Of a stretch of 50,798 nt of DNA, positions 16,574-26,371 are shown piece after piece. The notes below the pieces were generated by a model. It was not told the DNA's origin, ran no database searches, and saw only the letters and a list, made by a program, of their open reading frames with translations. The translations under genes were made by a program, and so were the position numbers. The first letter of the stretch is position 1; every line of letters begins with the position of its first letter. The stretch is from NCBI GenBank assembly GCA_030603495.1, contig JAUVXR010000019.1, positions 1-50,798 on the forward strand, given 5' to 3'. This DNA comes from a bacterium. Lineage in GTDB: Bacteria; Armatimonadota; Zipacnadia; Zipacnadales; Zipacnadaceae.

Positions 16574-17380
16574 GTGACGCTTGCCGCCGGAGTTGATATC
16601 GGCAGCTTAACCGCCAAGGCGGTGATTGTGGATGCCGCCAATACCGAGGTATTGGCCAGTCTTGTTCAGCCAACCGGCTGGCAGCCGGCGCGGGCTGGCG
16701 CGGAAGTCCTGGCGCGAGCCTTGCAGCAGGCTACTGTCGAGCGAACGGACCTTGATAAAGTCGTCGCGACCGGATATGGGCGCGTCTCCCTGGCAGACGC
16801 CGACGAGCGGCTCACCGAGATCTCCTGCCTGGCGCGTGGGATTCATCACCTGCTGCCCGAAGTACGCACAGCCATTGACATCGGCGGCCAGGACAGCAAG
16901 ATAATCACGCTGGATGAGGCGGGCAATGCCGGCGATTTCGCCCTGAATGACCGCTGTGCAGCGGGTACGGGCCGGTTCCTGGAAGTAATGGCGCGGGCGT
17001 TGGGCATAGAAATCTCCAATTTGGGTAAACTATCGCTAAAGGCGGATCAGCCGGCTCGGTTCAGTAGTGTCTGCACGGTATTTGCTGAGTCGGAACTGGT
17101 AGGTATGTTGGCGGTGGGCGAGTCGCGTGAGAATATCGCAGCGGGCTTGAGCGGGGTGATAGCCCACCAGATTGCTGTTCTGCTGGGGCAGGTGCGGCTC
17201 CAGCCGCCGGTTGCGCTCGTCGGCGGGGTAGCGCAGAACCGAGGCGTCTGCGTTGCGCTGGAGAAACTATTGGAGATGCCGATGCACGTACCGGACCAAC
17301 CGCAGACGGTCTGCGCACTGGGCGCAGCCCTGTGGGCGATGGAGACGATGCAAAAGGGCAGGAGCGATGGCGAGAGCTAA
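16574..17380 (+). CDS. HgdC-type 2-hydroxyacyl-CoA dehydratase activator (BadF/BcrA ATPase)
   Basis: The 268-residue protein matches the ATP-driven activators that inject an electron into 2-hydroxyacyl-CoA dehydratases or benzoyl-CoA reductase. It is an actin-fold ATPase (VDIGSLTAKAV at 7-17; DIGGQDSK at 102-109) and a dimer-bridging [4Fe-4S] is expected from C128 (NDRCAAGTGRF) and C167 (SSVCTVFAESE), close to C127 and C166 of the Acidaminococcus protein. GTG start, 12 bases after the permease. No dehydratase subunits are in the window, so its client is unknown. Stand-alone members of this family exist in many anaerobes. Confidence 0.88.
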   Translation: MTLAAGVDIGSLTAKAVIVDAANTEVLASLVQPTGWQPARAGAEVLARALQQATVERTDLDKVVATGYGRVSLADADERLTEISCLARGIHHLLPEVRTAIDIGGQDSKIITLDEAGNAGDFALNDRCAAGTGRFLEVMARALGIEISNLGKLSLKADQPARFSSVCTVFAESELVGMLAVGESRENIAAGLSGVIAHQIAVLLGQVRLQPPVALVGGVAQNRGVCVALEKLLEMPMHVPDQPQTVCALGAALWAMETMQKGRSDGES

Positions 17381-18143
17381 TGGTCTGAAACTTGTTTGCC
17401 TGGTTGTGCTTGTGCTGCTGGTAGCTAGGTCGTCTTCCGCTGCACCGGCGATTGGCGATGTGGTACACGCGGCTGTGCTGCTGGAGGAGGGCAAGCAGGC
17501 GTTCACGGAGCAGCAAGCCGGCGAAGCCGTCAAGTGCCTAGCGGAAGCAACCCGGGTGCGCCCGGGGTGGCTGCCGCCCCAGCCGTGGCTGGCTCTGGCT
17601 TATCAGGTAACAGGTAACAAGGACGCCGCACTGGCCGCCTACCAGCAGGTGGCGCGCGAATCGCTGGTAACTACCAGCTTCCGCCGCGCCAATCCGCCCG
17701 ACCAGCTCGAGGCGATAGTTGAGTGCGAGGCGCTGACCGCTTGGCTGATCAACCAGACGCGCTGGGAGTCGGGCCTGCAGTGGCTGCTCCCTGACCTGAG
17801 ACTCGCCCAGATAGCCCGCCAGCACAGCCTGGAGATGCGCGATATGGGCTATTTCAGCCACCAATCGCCGGTCAAGGGGCGGGAGACTTCGCTGGACCGG
17901 TTTGAGAGCTTGTTCGGCTTCCAGCCGCAGTGGCTTGTCGAGAACGTGGCCCGGCGCTGGGGCACAGGATATCTCTTGAATCCTGAGAAAATAACCGAGA
18001 CCCATCGCAACTTCCTCAAGAAGCCCGGTCATCGTGATAACCTGTTCTCAGACCAAGTGGAGCGGATGGGCGTAGGCATAGCGACTAATGACAGCGGCGA
18101 CTACTGGCTGACCGAGGTCCTAGTGACATACCAGAGCGAGTGA
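17367..18143 (+). CDS. Exported CAP-domain protein with a TPR-like segment
   Basis: The 258-residue protein has a signal peptide (residues 1-26), a TPR-like helical pair (about 30-85) and a CAP/SCP domain of the bacterial YkwD type. CAP features are LAQIARQHSLEMRDMGYFSH, E and H residues of the central cavity (VENVAR), and the PGHRDNLF segment near the end. ATG at 17367 overlaps the end of the activator gene by 14 bases and starts the signal peptide; the frame further upstream is read in another phase. Function of bacterial CAP proteins is poorly known. Confidence 0.82.
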   Translation: MARANGLKLVCLVVLVLLVARSSSAAPAIGDVVHAAVLLEEGKQAFTEQQAGEAVKCLAEATRVRPGWLPPQPWLALAYQVTGNKDAALAAYQQVARESLVTTSFRRANPPDQLEAIVECEALTAWLINQTRWESGLQWLLPDLRLAQIARQHSLEMRDMGYFSHQSPVKGRETSLDRFESLFGFQPQWLVENVARRWGTGYLLNPEKITETHRNFLKKPGHRDNLFSDQVERMGVGIATNDSGDYWLTEVLVTYQSE

Positions 18144-18146
18144 GCA

Positions 18147-18737
18147 ATGCAGGACAGAATCGCCGAGATACTGAGGGACAGCGCACGCGTGCACGAAGAG
18201 GCTGCCGCCACCCTCACCGAAACAATCGAGCAGGCGGCGCAGATGATTATCCAGGCTCTGCGGCAGGGCGGCAAGGTGGCATTTTGCGGCAACGGGGGCA
18301 GTGCGGCGGACGCTCAGCACCTCGCCAGTGAATTGGTCGGCCAGTTCCAGATTGACGAGCGTCGCCCGCTGCCGGCGATTGCTCTGACCACCGATACCTC
18401 GATATTGACCTCCCTGAGCAACGACTTTGGCTATATCCACGTCTTCAGCAAGCAGGTCGAGGCGCTGCTGCAGCCCGGTGATGTGCTGGTTGCCCTTACC
18501 ACCAGCGGGAACTCGCCTAACTGCCTGGAGGCGGTGAAGACAGCGCAGGAGCGCGATGTGCGTACGATTGCGCTGACTGGCACCGGCGGCGGGGCAATTG
18601 CCGATATGGCTGATCTGTGCATCGCCGTGCCCGCCGAGCAAACCGCCCGCATCCAGGAAACCCACATCACCATTGGCCACGCCCTCTGTGAGCTGATCGA
18701 AGAGGCGCTCTGTGGCGTCCACAGGCCGCAGGGATGA
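18147..18737 (+). CDS. gmhA: Sedoheptulose-7-phosphate isomerase (phosphoheptose isomerase)
   Basis: The 196-residue SIS-domain enzyme converts sedoheptulose 7-phosphate to D-glycero-D-manno-heptose 7-phosphate, the first step of heptose synthesis for lipopolysaccharide or S-layer glycans. Motifs: GNGGSAADAQHLASELVGQF, ALTTDTSILTSLSND and TTSGNSPN. It starts three bases after the CAP gene. No other heptose-pathway gene is in the window. Confidence 0.92.
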   Translation: MQDRIAEILRDSARVHEEAAATLTETIEQAAQMIIQALRQGGKVAFCGNGGSAADAQHLASELVGQFQIDERRPLPAIALTTDTSILTSLSNDFGYIHVFSKQVEALLQPGDVLVALTTSGNSPNCLEAVKTAQERDVRTIALTGTGGGAIADMADLCIAVPAEQTARIQETHITIGHALCELIEEALCGVHRPQG

Positions 18738-18887
18738 TCCGGGAAAGGACCAGGGAAGTGCGGGACCGGGCCAGAATGGCCGCCAGCGAACACAGAACAG
18801 GCTTACCCTGGGGCCACAAACCCAGGCGAGTCGTCCACTCTACCGGGAGGTGATCGCGTCAGCGCACGACGGTTGTGGCTCTCAGAG

Positions 18888-19646
18888 CTACACCTCGTCG
18901 CTCAGATGGGCTCGAGCCTCTGGCAACAGACGGTTAACCGCTTTCCTATAACGTCTATTCGTCTTCCTCACCAGCGCCACGAGGTTTCTCAGTTCCACGA
19001 CGCGCTGGTGGTATCGGCGCTCTTGCTCCTGTGTTACGTTGGGTGAGAACTTTGGGTTCAAATGGGGGTGCAGGCGGAGTCTCTCGGACGCACGAGGGGA
19101 GGAGAAGTGCCGCCATACGAAACGGTCTAGGTTGCGGAGGGCACCAGTAAGGCGCGAACTCGGGCGCGGCAGTCCGTCAAGCATGTACTGACTCCCTTCT
19201 TCCCTGAAAAAGCGTAGAAATCCTGAGACTCGAGCGCCGATAGCATCGTCATAGGAATGATCATGGTCTAGCTGGTCCAAGAAGTTCAGCAAATGGCGCT
19301 CGCTAAGCACGCGATCAGAATATGCGGAGATCCTCGTATCGCCGGCTCGATGCTCAGGCATCAGCACCAGTGACTTCAATTTCTCGCGACAATACCAGGA
19401 AAGCACGATAGCGCTCCACCCCACCAACGCAAAGATGCGCCAGAATAGGAGTGACTCCCGCCACAATAGCACGAGGGGGCCAAGGACCAGCACCCAGAGT
19501 TTCGCGAGCCACGCGATGACCCTACCGTTCATGCAACCAAACCTCTCCCCAGGCAAGAGACTGCGAGTCGTCCCTGCTCGGCGCTCTGGCACCAAGCTTT
19601 CAAGTTGAGTAGCCATCGCCGTCCCCATCGAGATTCCCCGCTGCAC
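18888..19646 (-). CDS. Unknown two-helix membrane protein
   Basis: I do not recognise this 252-residue protein. The GTG start has a strong AAGGAGG nine bases upstream. Two membrane segments lie at about residues 44-62 and 66-84, followed by a cytoplasmic, charged, helix-rich part with many Arg and His residues. The order (short N-tail, helical hairpin, long basic C-domain) could suit a sensor or an effector, but nothing fixes a function. Neighbouring genes on the right are also unknown, so this stretch is probably accessory DNA. Confidence 0.6.
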   Translation of the reverse strand: MQRGISMGTAMATQLESLVPERRAGTTRSLLPGERFGCMNGRVIAWLAKLWVLVLGPLVLLWRESLLFWRIFALVGWSAIVLSWYCREKLKSLVLMPEHRAGDTRISAYSDRVLSERHLLNFLDQLDHDHSYDDAIGARVSGFLRFFREEGSQYMLDGLPRPSSRLTGALRNLDRFVWRHFSSPRASERLRLHPHLNPKFSPNVTQEQERRYHQRVVELRNLVALVRKTNRRYRKAVNRLLPEARAHLSDEV

Positions 19647-20204
19647 CAGCAGAATCCTCCTTGCAGAACGGCACCCTCGGGCGGTCAGCGCTGCCGCAAG
19701 GAGGGGGCACAGCCATCACCCCATGCGGGCAGGTAGCCCCACTCTGTTCTCCAGCCATCGGGAGAATACTTGGGTGCTATCTGCCTTCGACGCGCAAACG
19801 GTGGATGTCACTTGCGCCCGGTGTCGCAAGGCCATCCCTTGACTTGACACATACCACGTGGTGTGAGAGAATGTTCGTGAACATGATGCCGCATCGTCTT
19901 GTCAGCTATGAGCGAGTGGCCTCTGGATTGCCGCACCCAAAGATGGCGGCCACCATCCTGGCTTGGGTCAGCGGAGCGCGGTATTGCTTAGCGCGCGGCT
20001 AAAGGGGTGCTTGCCCCGATTCGACGAAGCATGGCATACTATACGATGATATTGGTAAGATTGTGAGACGGTTGGGAGGATTTCTGTCGGCGATGAGCGA
20101 ATTATGCGATAGCAGATAGTATGCAACCGGATGCAGAGCGACAATGCAGGAGACCGTGCAACAGCGTAAACCGAACGGAGTATTCCGAAGGTGGGAGAAC
20201 AAGC
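19647..20204. other. Intergenic region with palindromes and candidate promoters
   Basis: This 558-base gap holds no convincing gene; a plus-strand frame at 19661-20002 lacks a ribosome binding site and has odd composition. TTGACA at 19854-19859 is followed by a palindrome around ACCACGTGGT (19853-19868 area) and by a second inverted repeat TGTTC-GT-GAACA (19872-19883), which look like operator sites. Further right TTGCCC (20011-20016) and CATACT (20035-20040), 18 bases apart, may drive the next two genes. Confidence 0.35.
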
Positions 20205-20690
20205 ATGACCAGTGCTGGACAGGATGGTCTATTAGAACCCACCACCTCGCAAGCCATTGAGGGCCACGCAGCGAGGTTCCTCGGGGATCTTGGCCACGCT
20301 TTTTCGACGATGGTCAAGAATCGCGCCTGGGAACTGATTGACCGGAGCGGGAGTATTGCTGAGGATGATGCGCGGTCGGCGTGGCTGGAATTGGTGAGTG
20401 CCGAGGATCGCCGCTACTCGCTCTCTGTCTACGAGTTGGCGCGGCATGTGGATTACGAGTCTCCCGTGTCTATCCAGAACAGGACACTCGACTATCTGTG
20501 TCCGGCACGGCGACAGCTTCAGCTACTCGTCCTTGAGAAGGCTGCGGCGGTTGCATCCGCGGGTGGCCGGAGTGTGGTTGAGTGGCATGATGTGGTTCGG
20601 GGCTGGCACGAACTTATCGAGGGTGATACCTCTCGCCTGGACCCAGACGTCCTGGCCGAGAGTTTTCGCAGAGCTGAAGCCGTGCTTTGA
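20205..20690 (+). CDS. Unknown helical protein with histone-fold-like segment
   Basis: This 161-residue protein has no family that I can name. ATG has GGGAG seven bases upstream. Residues about 75-134 follow the layout of a histone fold: a short helix (VYELARHVD), a loop with Pro-Val-Ser, a long helix (about 90-118, ending in LVLEKAAAVASA), a Gly-Gly-Arg turn with a short beta strand (SVVEW), then D129-V130 opening a short last helix. Archaeal histones have the same order, with a GRKTV-type turn and an E-D-I/V. Residues about 15-65 may be a weaker second copy (DRSGSIAEDDARSAW). No transmembrane segment. The next gene starts 23 bases on. Confidence 0.6.
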   Translation: MTSAGQDGLLEPTTSQAIEGHAARFLGDLGHAFSTMVKNRAWELIDRSGSIAEDDARSAWLELVSAEDRRYSLSVYELARHVDYESPVSIQNRTLDYLCPARRQLQLLVLEKAAAVASAGGRSVVEWHDVVRGWHELIEGDTSRLDPDVLAESFRRAEAVL

Positions 20691-20713
20691 CACCCAGGCA
20701 AAGGGGGACTCTT

Positions 20714-21145
20714 GTGACTGGCGATGTTGGTCCAGATCGCCCAAATGATTCTGAGCCGGGCGCCGACGGGTATTTTGGACAATACCTCGCGGAAGGTGCT
20801 TACCATCACTACGAACGCTTCCTGCAGCGTCTTGTCCAGTTGTTGCGCAATCGGATTAGTGCTGTGGCCTATGTGCGTGAGCCTGGTTCCTTCGAAATCC
20901 GCATTGAGGATATCGAAGTCGCCTACGAAGAGTTCGAGGAAACGCTGTTGTCGCCAGAGCTCAAGGCGCGACAGGCTCGAGGCTTTCTGAGTGGGTTGTT
21001 CATGGTTCTAGCGAGCAGCGGCCTCAGCGTTTTACTGACCTTGTTTGCCACTGACAAGTGGCAAAACAACTGGACCTTCCTGTTCGGGGCTCTCTTTGTC
21101 GTCGGTATTGTCGGGTTCTTGTTCCAACAGTTCAAGACTGAATAG
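20714..21145 (+). CDS. Unknown membrane protein with histone-fold-like N-terminal half
   Basis: A 143-residue protein starting at GTG with AGGGGG six bases upstream (a TTG nine codons earlier is possible). Residues about 20-76 hold a long helix (YERFLQRLVQLLRNRISAV), a loop with Gly-Ser, a short strand (FEIRI) and E65-D66-I67 opening a final helix (EVAYEEFEE), again the order seen at the end of a histone fold. Two membrane helices follow at about 91-111 and 120-139. It probably forms a complex with the preceding protein. Function unknown. Confidence 0.6.
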   Translation: MTGDVGPDRPNDSEPGADGYFGQYLAEGAYHHYERFLQRLVQLLRNRISAVAYVREPGSFEIRIEDIEVAYEEFEETLLSPELKARQARGFLSGLFMVLASSGLSVLLTLFATDKWQNNWTFLFGALFVVGIVGFLFQQFKTE

Positions 21146-21201
21146 CCCGTAGCGGCCTGTGCCGCTGAAACTCTTCCGGGGGCTATGGTACAGCACAAGC
21201 C

Positions 21202-22738
<1,537 letters not shown>

Positions 22739-22815
22739 ATCACCAGCGCCCTAAGCCGCTGGATCTAGAAAGTGCTCGGTGCGGCCTACGCGGATGGGGG
22801 AGAGGGTTAGATGGT

Positions 22816-23922
22816 ATGGCTGACATAAAGATTGCTGGACTGACGAAACACTTTGGTGACGCGCTCGGTGTTGAGGATGTCAATCTGACTATCGGCGACG
22901 GCGAACTGTTTGTTGTAGCCGGGCCGACCGGGTCGGGCAAGAGTATCCTCGTGCGCTTGCTAGCGGGGTTGGAGGAACCCACTGAAGGTGACATTTGGAT
23001 CGGCGGTAGGTCGGTCAACGGCCTGCCGGCCAAGGACCGGGATGTCGCTCTCCTCTTCCAGAATTACGCACTGACGCCGCAGGCCACTGTCTTTGACAAT
23101 ATCACGATTACTCTCCAATTGCAGCAGACTCCTTCTGACGAGACTCGTCAGCGGGTGGAAGCAGTTGCCCAGATGTTGGGGATCCAGTCTCTTCTGGAGC
23201 GCACTACGGCCGGCCTGTCGGCCACTCATTCGTACCTGGTTGGCCTGGCGCGGGCGTTCGCCAGCGCTCCCCAGGTATTGCTGATGGACGGGCCGCTGGC
23301 GAATCTGCCTCCGGGCAAGCGCCCCGGTGCGTTGGAGCAGTTGACCGAATGGCAGCGTCAGTTGGATATCACTGTCGTCTACACCACTCAGAATCAGGGC
23401 GAAGCGATGCAAATTGCTGACCGGCTGGCTGTGTTACGCGCCGGCCGTATTCAGCAGATCGGGACTCCCCAGCAGCTGCATGACCGGCCGGCCAATTGCT
23501 CCGTTGCCACTTTCGTAGGCTTGCCCCAGATGAATCTGCTGGGGGCCAGCGTGGTGGCCCAGGACGAGAAGCTCTACCTCGACATCGGAGTGGCCAGGGT
23601 GGCGGTGCCCGAGGAACTAGCTCCGGCCTTATCTGCGTATGAGGGAAAGCCGGTGGTCCTGGGCATACGTCCGGGCGACATATTCGGCGCGCGGGCGGCG
23701 CCGGCCCGGCCGACCATCTCGCAAAACAGCGTCAAGGTCCAGGTCGAGCAGGTCACCGAGCTTGAAGACCGGACTCTGCTGACACTCAATACCGGCCAAG
23801 ATACCTTCACCGCGGTTGCGTCGAGTGAGTCGGTGCCCTTGCCGGGCACGAGCCTCGACGTGGTCTTTGACCTCGCCAAGATTCACCTGTTCGATGACGA
23901 TACCCGCGAACGGATAGTCTAG
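22816..23922 (+). CDS. MalK-like ABC ATPase with lost catalytic motifs
   Basis: The 368-residue protein aligns end to end with MalK/UgpC-type sugar-importer ATPases, including TOBE domains after about residue 235 (VLGIRPGDI). The Walker A motif is intact (GPTGSGKS, 36-43), as are F13 and the Q-loop Q82. Other motifs are altered: the LSGGQ signature reads LSATHS (134-139), the catalytic Glu after Walker B is Gly (LLMDGP, G159), the D-loop reads ANLP, and the switch His is Gln (TTQNQ, Q192). It should bind ATP but hydrolyse it poorly or not at all. ATG at 22816 has GAGAGGG nine bases upstream. No permease or binding-protein gene is adjacent. It may be a regulatory subunit or half of a heterodimer. 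Confidence 0.85.
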   Translation: MADIKIAGLTKHFGDALGVEDVNLTIGDGELFVVAGPTGSGKSILVRLLAGLEEPTEGDIWIGGRSVNGLPAKDRDVALLFQNYALTPQATVFDNITITLQLQQTPSDETRQRVEAVAQMLGIQSLLERTTAGLSATHSYLVGLARAFASAPQVLLMDGPLANLPPGKRPGALEQLTEWQRQLDITVVYTTQNQGEAMQIADRLAVLRAGRIQQIGTPQQLHDRPANCSVATFVGLPQMNLLGASVVAQDEKLYLDIGVARVAVPEELAPALSAYEGKPVVLGIRPGDIFGARAAPARPTISQNSVKVQVEQVTELEDRTLLTLNTGQDTFTAVASSESVPLPGTSLDVVFDLAKIHLFDDDTRERIV

Positions 23923-23965
23923 TCTGAGCGGCCCCTTACTGACTGCTCAAGCGGGACGCACTTCG

Positions 23966-24550
23966 ATGACCGAGTCTACCCGTAAGCCTAAGCTGCTGCT
24001 GCACGTCTGCTGTGGGCCGTGCGCTAGTGCGGTTATTGAGCAGCTCCGCGCCCGCTTTGAGACGCATTGCTTCTGGTACAATCCCAACATTGAGCCTGCA
24101 GCCGAATACCAGCGGCGGCTGGTGAGTGTGCGCAGAGTCGCCGATGCGATGGGGGTGCCTCTCATCGAGGGCCCTCGAGATAGTGCGGGTTGGCAAGAGG
24201 CAGTGAAAGGCTGGGAAGATGAGCCCGAAGGCGGTCAGCGCTGCCGGCTGTGCTTCGAATATCGGTTGCGAGAGGCGGTCGAGTATGCGTGTGGGCACGG
24301 CATAGGCCTTCTGGGGACGACGCTGACCATAAGTCCCCATAAGGACTTAGAGCTGATCAATTCCCTGGGCCAACTGCTGACAGAGACTGCCGGCATCGAG
24401 TTCCTGGCTGAGAACTGGCGGCAGCAGGGCGGCTTCCAGCGCGGCCTCGTGCTGAGCAGGGAACTGTCTCTTTATCGGCAGCATTATTGTGGATGCATCT
24501 TCAGTCTGCGGTCTATGATGGCGAGTGGCTCTGCTGCGGACAACGGGTGA
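23966..24550 (+). CDS. queH: Epoxyqueuosine reductase QueH
   Basis: The 194-residue protein performs the last step of queuosine synthesis in tRNA, reducing epoxyqueuosine; it is the iron-sulfur type unrelated to QueG. Family motifs: HVCCGPC (C15, C16, C19), WYNPNIEP, RCRLCFEYRL, TLTISPHKD and the C-terminal HYCGCIFS. It starts 43 bases after the ABC ATPase gene. Confidence 0.93.
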   Translation: MTESTRKPKLLLHVCCGPCASAVIEQLRARFETHCFWYNPNIEPAAEYQRRLVSVRRVADAMGVPLIEGPRDSAGWQEAVKGWEDEPEGGQRCRLCFEYRLREAVEYACGHGIGLLGTTLTISPHKDLELINSLGQLLTETAGIEFLAENWRQQGGFQRGLVLSRELSLYRQHYCGCIFSLRSMMASGSAADNG

Positions 24551-24648
24551 GGATAGGGCAAAAGTTCGGGGTCTAGGAACATTCTGGGGGTGAGACGGCG
24601 TTGAAACCATTAGCGGTACTTCCCAATCCAACTTGGAGGAACTAGACT

Positions 24649-26181
24649 TTGAAAACACTGAGACCTGCACTGGTTGCGGCGTTTGCCCTCGTGCTGGTGG
24701 GGTGGCTAGTCAGTGGGTGTAAGGAAGCCGTCGAACCGATTACGCCGAAAGGCATCCACGACCGTGCCGACACCGACGAGGAGGAGAGCAAACTGCCGGA
24801 GGATACGACGGCCGAGGACGTGGCGGAGGCGCCTATTCCCAAGCCCCCACCTGAAGAGCCGCCGCCGGACTTCCAGGAAGCAGTCACCAATGCACAAAGC
24901 TCTGATGAGCAGAAGGAACGCAGCGGCGTGATGGATCTGGCGCGGTTCTTATTTGAGGGCAGTCCCGCCCAACGGCAGGTGGCCGAACAGATATTGGTTG
25001 GCAAACTGCTTGACCGCACAGCGGAGACCAAACGGCGTCAGCGGGCAGCTATGTCACTGGGAGCCCGAATACAGGAAACCTATCCCCTACTGCTCCAGGT
25101 CATGGACGAAGAAATAGAAAACACTGAGCTGGTCGTAGCGCTGCTCCCGATCCTGCTGCGGCCGGGCTACCCGGCTGTTACCCAGTGGACTCTAGGGCTG
25201 CTCGAGCACCCTAGCGAGGAGCTACGTAAGGCTGTGGCGCCGGCATTGCTCAATGCTTACCTCGCGACGGAAGACTTCGATGGATTGGTCAGTCTACTGG
25301 GTAGGTACGATACTGACCTGTCGGCCAGAGCCGCCATTGGGTTGACCCTGATAGGACGTGAGACCGTTCCCGACCTCATCCGGGTACTGGAGACCAGCCC
25401 CAATCCTGCTCAACGTCACGGCACGGCTCTGGTGTTGGCAATGGTGTGTGCGGGGACGAGCCCCCAGCAGGAGAGATTCGCGGAATTGGCGATGACCAAG
25501 GTCTATGTCAGCCCCGATCCGGGTGGAGCACTCCTGTCGGCTGACCGTCGTGCTGTCAAGCCGCTGATGGAAGCGCTGCTGACTGACGAATCCGCAAAAG
25601 TCAGAGAGATGGCTGCGCAGGGCCTCGGCTACCTCGGTGACCAGCGTGCCGCCCGGCCCCTGGCCCAGGCTCTGGGGAATGATCCCGCGGAAGCCGTGCG
25701 ACGCCGAGCCGCCGCCGCCCTGATAATTGTGCCGGCAGAGCCCGCGCAAGCTGCTCTGGAACAGGCGGTACGCACGGACGAATCCGAGCACGTCCGCCGG
25801 TATGCGGCGGAGGCCTTAGGCTGGATTGGCGGCGCTACCGTCGTCCCAGCTCTAGTTGATGCCGCCGGGGATGAAGCGGCTGAAGTACGTCGCTACGCGG
25901 CCATCGAGTTAGGTGCGATCGCCGAAGAGGAAGAACTAAGCGAGCGCCTCCGCAGTCTCGCTTTGGTCGCCCTGGTCAGGTTGTTTGACGACAGCGACTC
26001 AGACGTGCGGTGGGCGGCGGTGATGGCAGTGGGCAAGCTGCGCGACCGCACAGCGGCCCAACATCTCATTGATGCCCTCGGCGATCCGGTGAGCATGGTC
26101 TCTCATGCCGCCGAGCGCGGCCTCCAGAAGATCGGCATCGCCCAGCGTAGAGCGGCAGAGTTTGAGCATGAAGCCGAGTAG
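24649..26181 (+). CDS. HEAT-repeat lipoprotein
   Basis: The 510-residue protein begins with a lipoprotein signal (lipobox LVSGC, Cys24), then an acidic and Pro-rich linker to about residue 80. From about 90 to the end it is a superhelix of HEAT/PBS-lyase-type repeats, clearest in the C-terminal half (VREMAAQGLGYLGDQRAARPLAQAL; VRRYAAEALGWIGG; VRWAAVMAVGKLRDRTAAQHLIDAL). Start is TTG with GGAGG nine bases upstream. Such proteins are usually protein-protein scaffolds; the partner is unknown. Confidence 0.8.
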   Translation: MKTLRPALVAAFALVLVGWLVSGCKEAVEPITPKGIHDRADTDEEESKLPEDTTAEDVAEAPIPKPPPEEPPPDFQEAVTNAQSSDEQKERSGVMDLARFLFEGSPAQRQVAEQILVGKLLDRTAETKRRQRAAMSLGARIQETYPLLLQVMDEEIENTELVVALLPILLRPGYPAVTQWTLGLLEHPSEELRKAVAPALLNAYLATEDFDGLVSLLGRYDTDLSARAAIGLTLIGRETVPDLIRVLETSPNPAQRHGTALVLAMVCAGTSPQQERFAELAMTKVYVSPDPGGALLSADRRAVKPLMEALLTDESAKVREMAAQGLGYLGDQRAARPLAQALGNDPAEAVRRRAAAALIIVPAEPAQAALEQAVRTDESEHVRRYAAEALGWIGGATVVPALVDAAGDEAAEVRRYAAIELGAIAEEEELSERLRSLALVALVRLFDDSDSDVRWAAVMAVGKLRDRTAAQHLIDALGDPVSMVSHAAERGLQKIGIAQRRAAEFEHEAE

Positions 26182-26228
26182 ATGGCTGGTTGGCATCGGG
26201 GGAGTATGTAGCTAGATATGTTGCCCGG

Positions 26229-26262
26229 CGCCACCGGCACAAGTCTGCCGGTGGCGTTGTTC
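26229..26262 (+). terminator. Rho-independent terminator after the HEAT lipoprotein gene
   Basis: An 11-base perfect stem (26229-26239 with 26246-26256, arm CGCCACCGGCA) and a 6-base loop are followed by TTGTTCT. Confidence 0.8.
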
Positions 26263-26371
26263 TAGTGGGGCAGGAGTGAGCCGAGGCCAGGGCGAATAGT
26301 GGGTTGTTGTATTGCCACTACCCTGGTCTTGTCGTCTGGTCTCTTGGAGTTGTCGTAGTTGAGGTGCGCCA

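Noticed and set aside
19661-20002. A 113-codon frame in the gap before the histone-like pair
   Set aside because: No ribosome binding site, mixed low-complexity composition and overlap with palindromes that look regulatory.
18888-21145. Patch considered as a prophage or transposon
   Set aside because: No integrase, transposase, capsid gene, terminal repeat or tRNA attachment site is visible.
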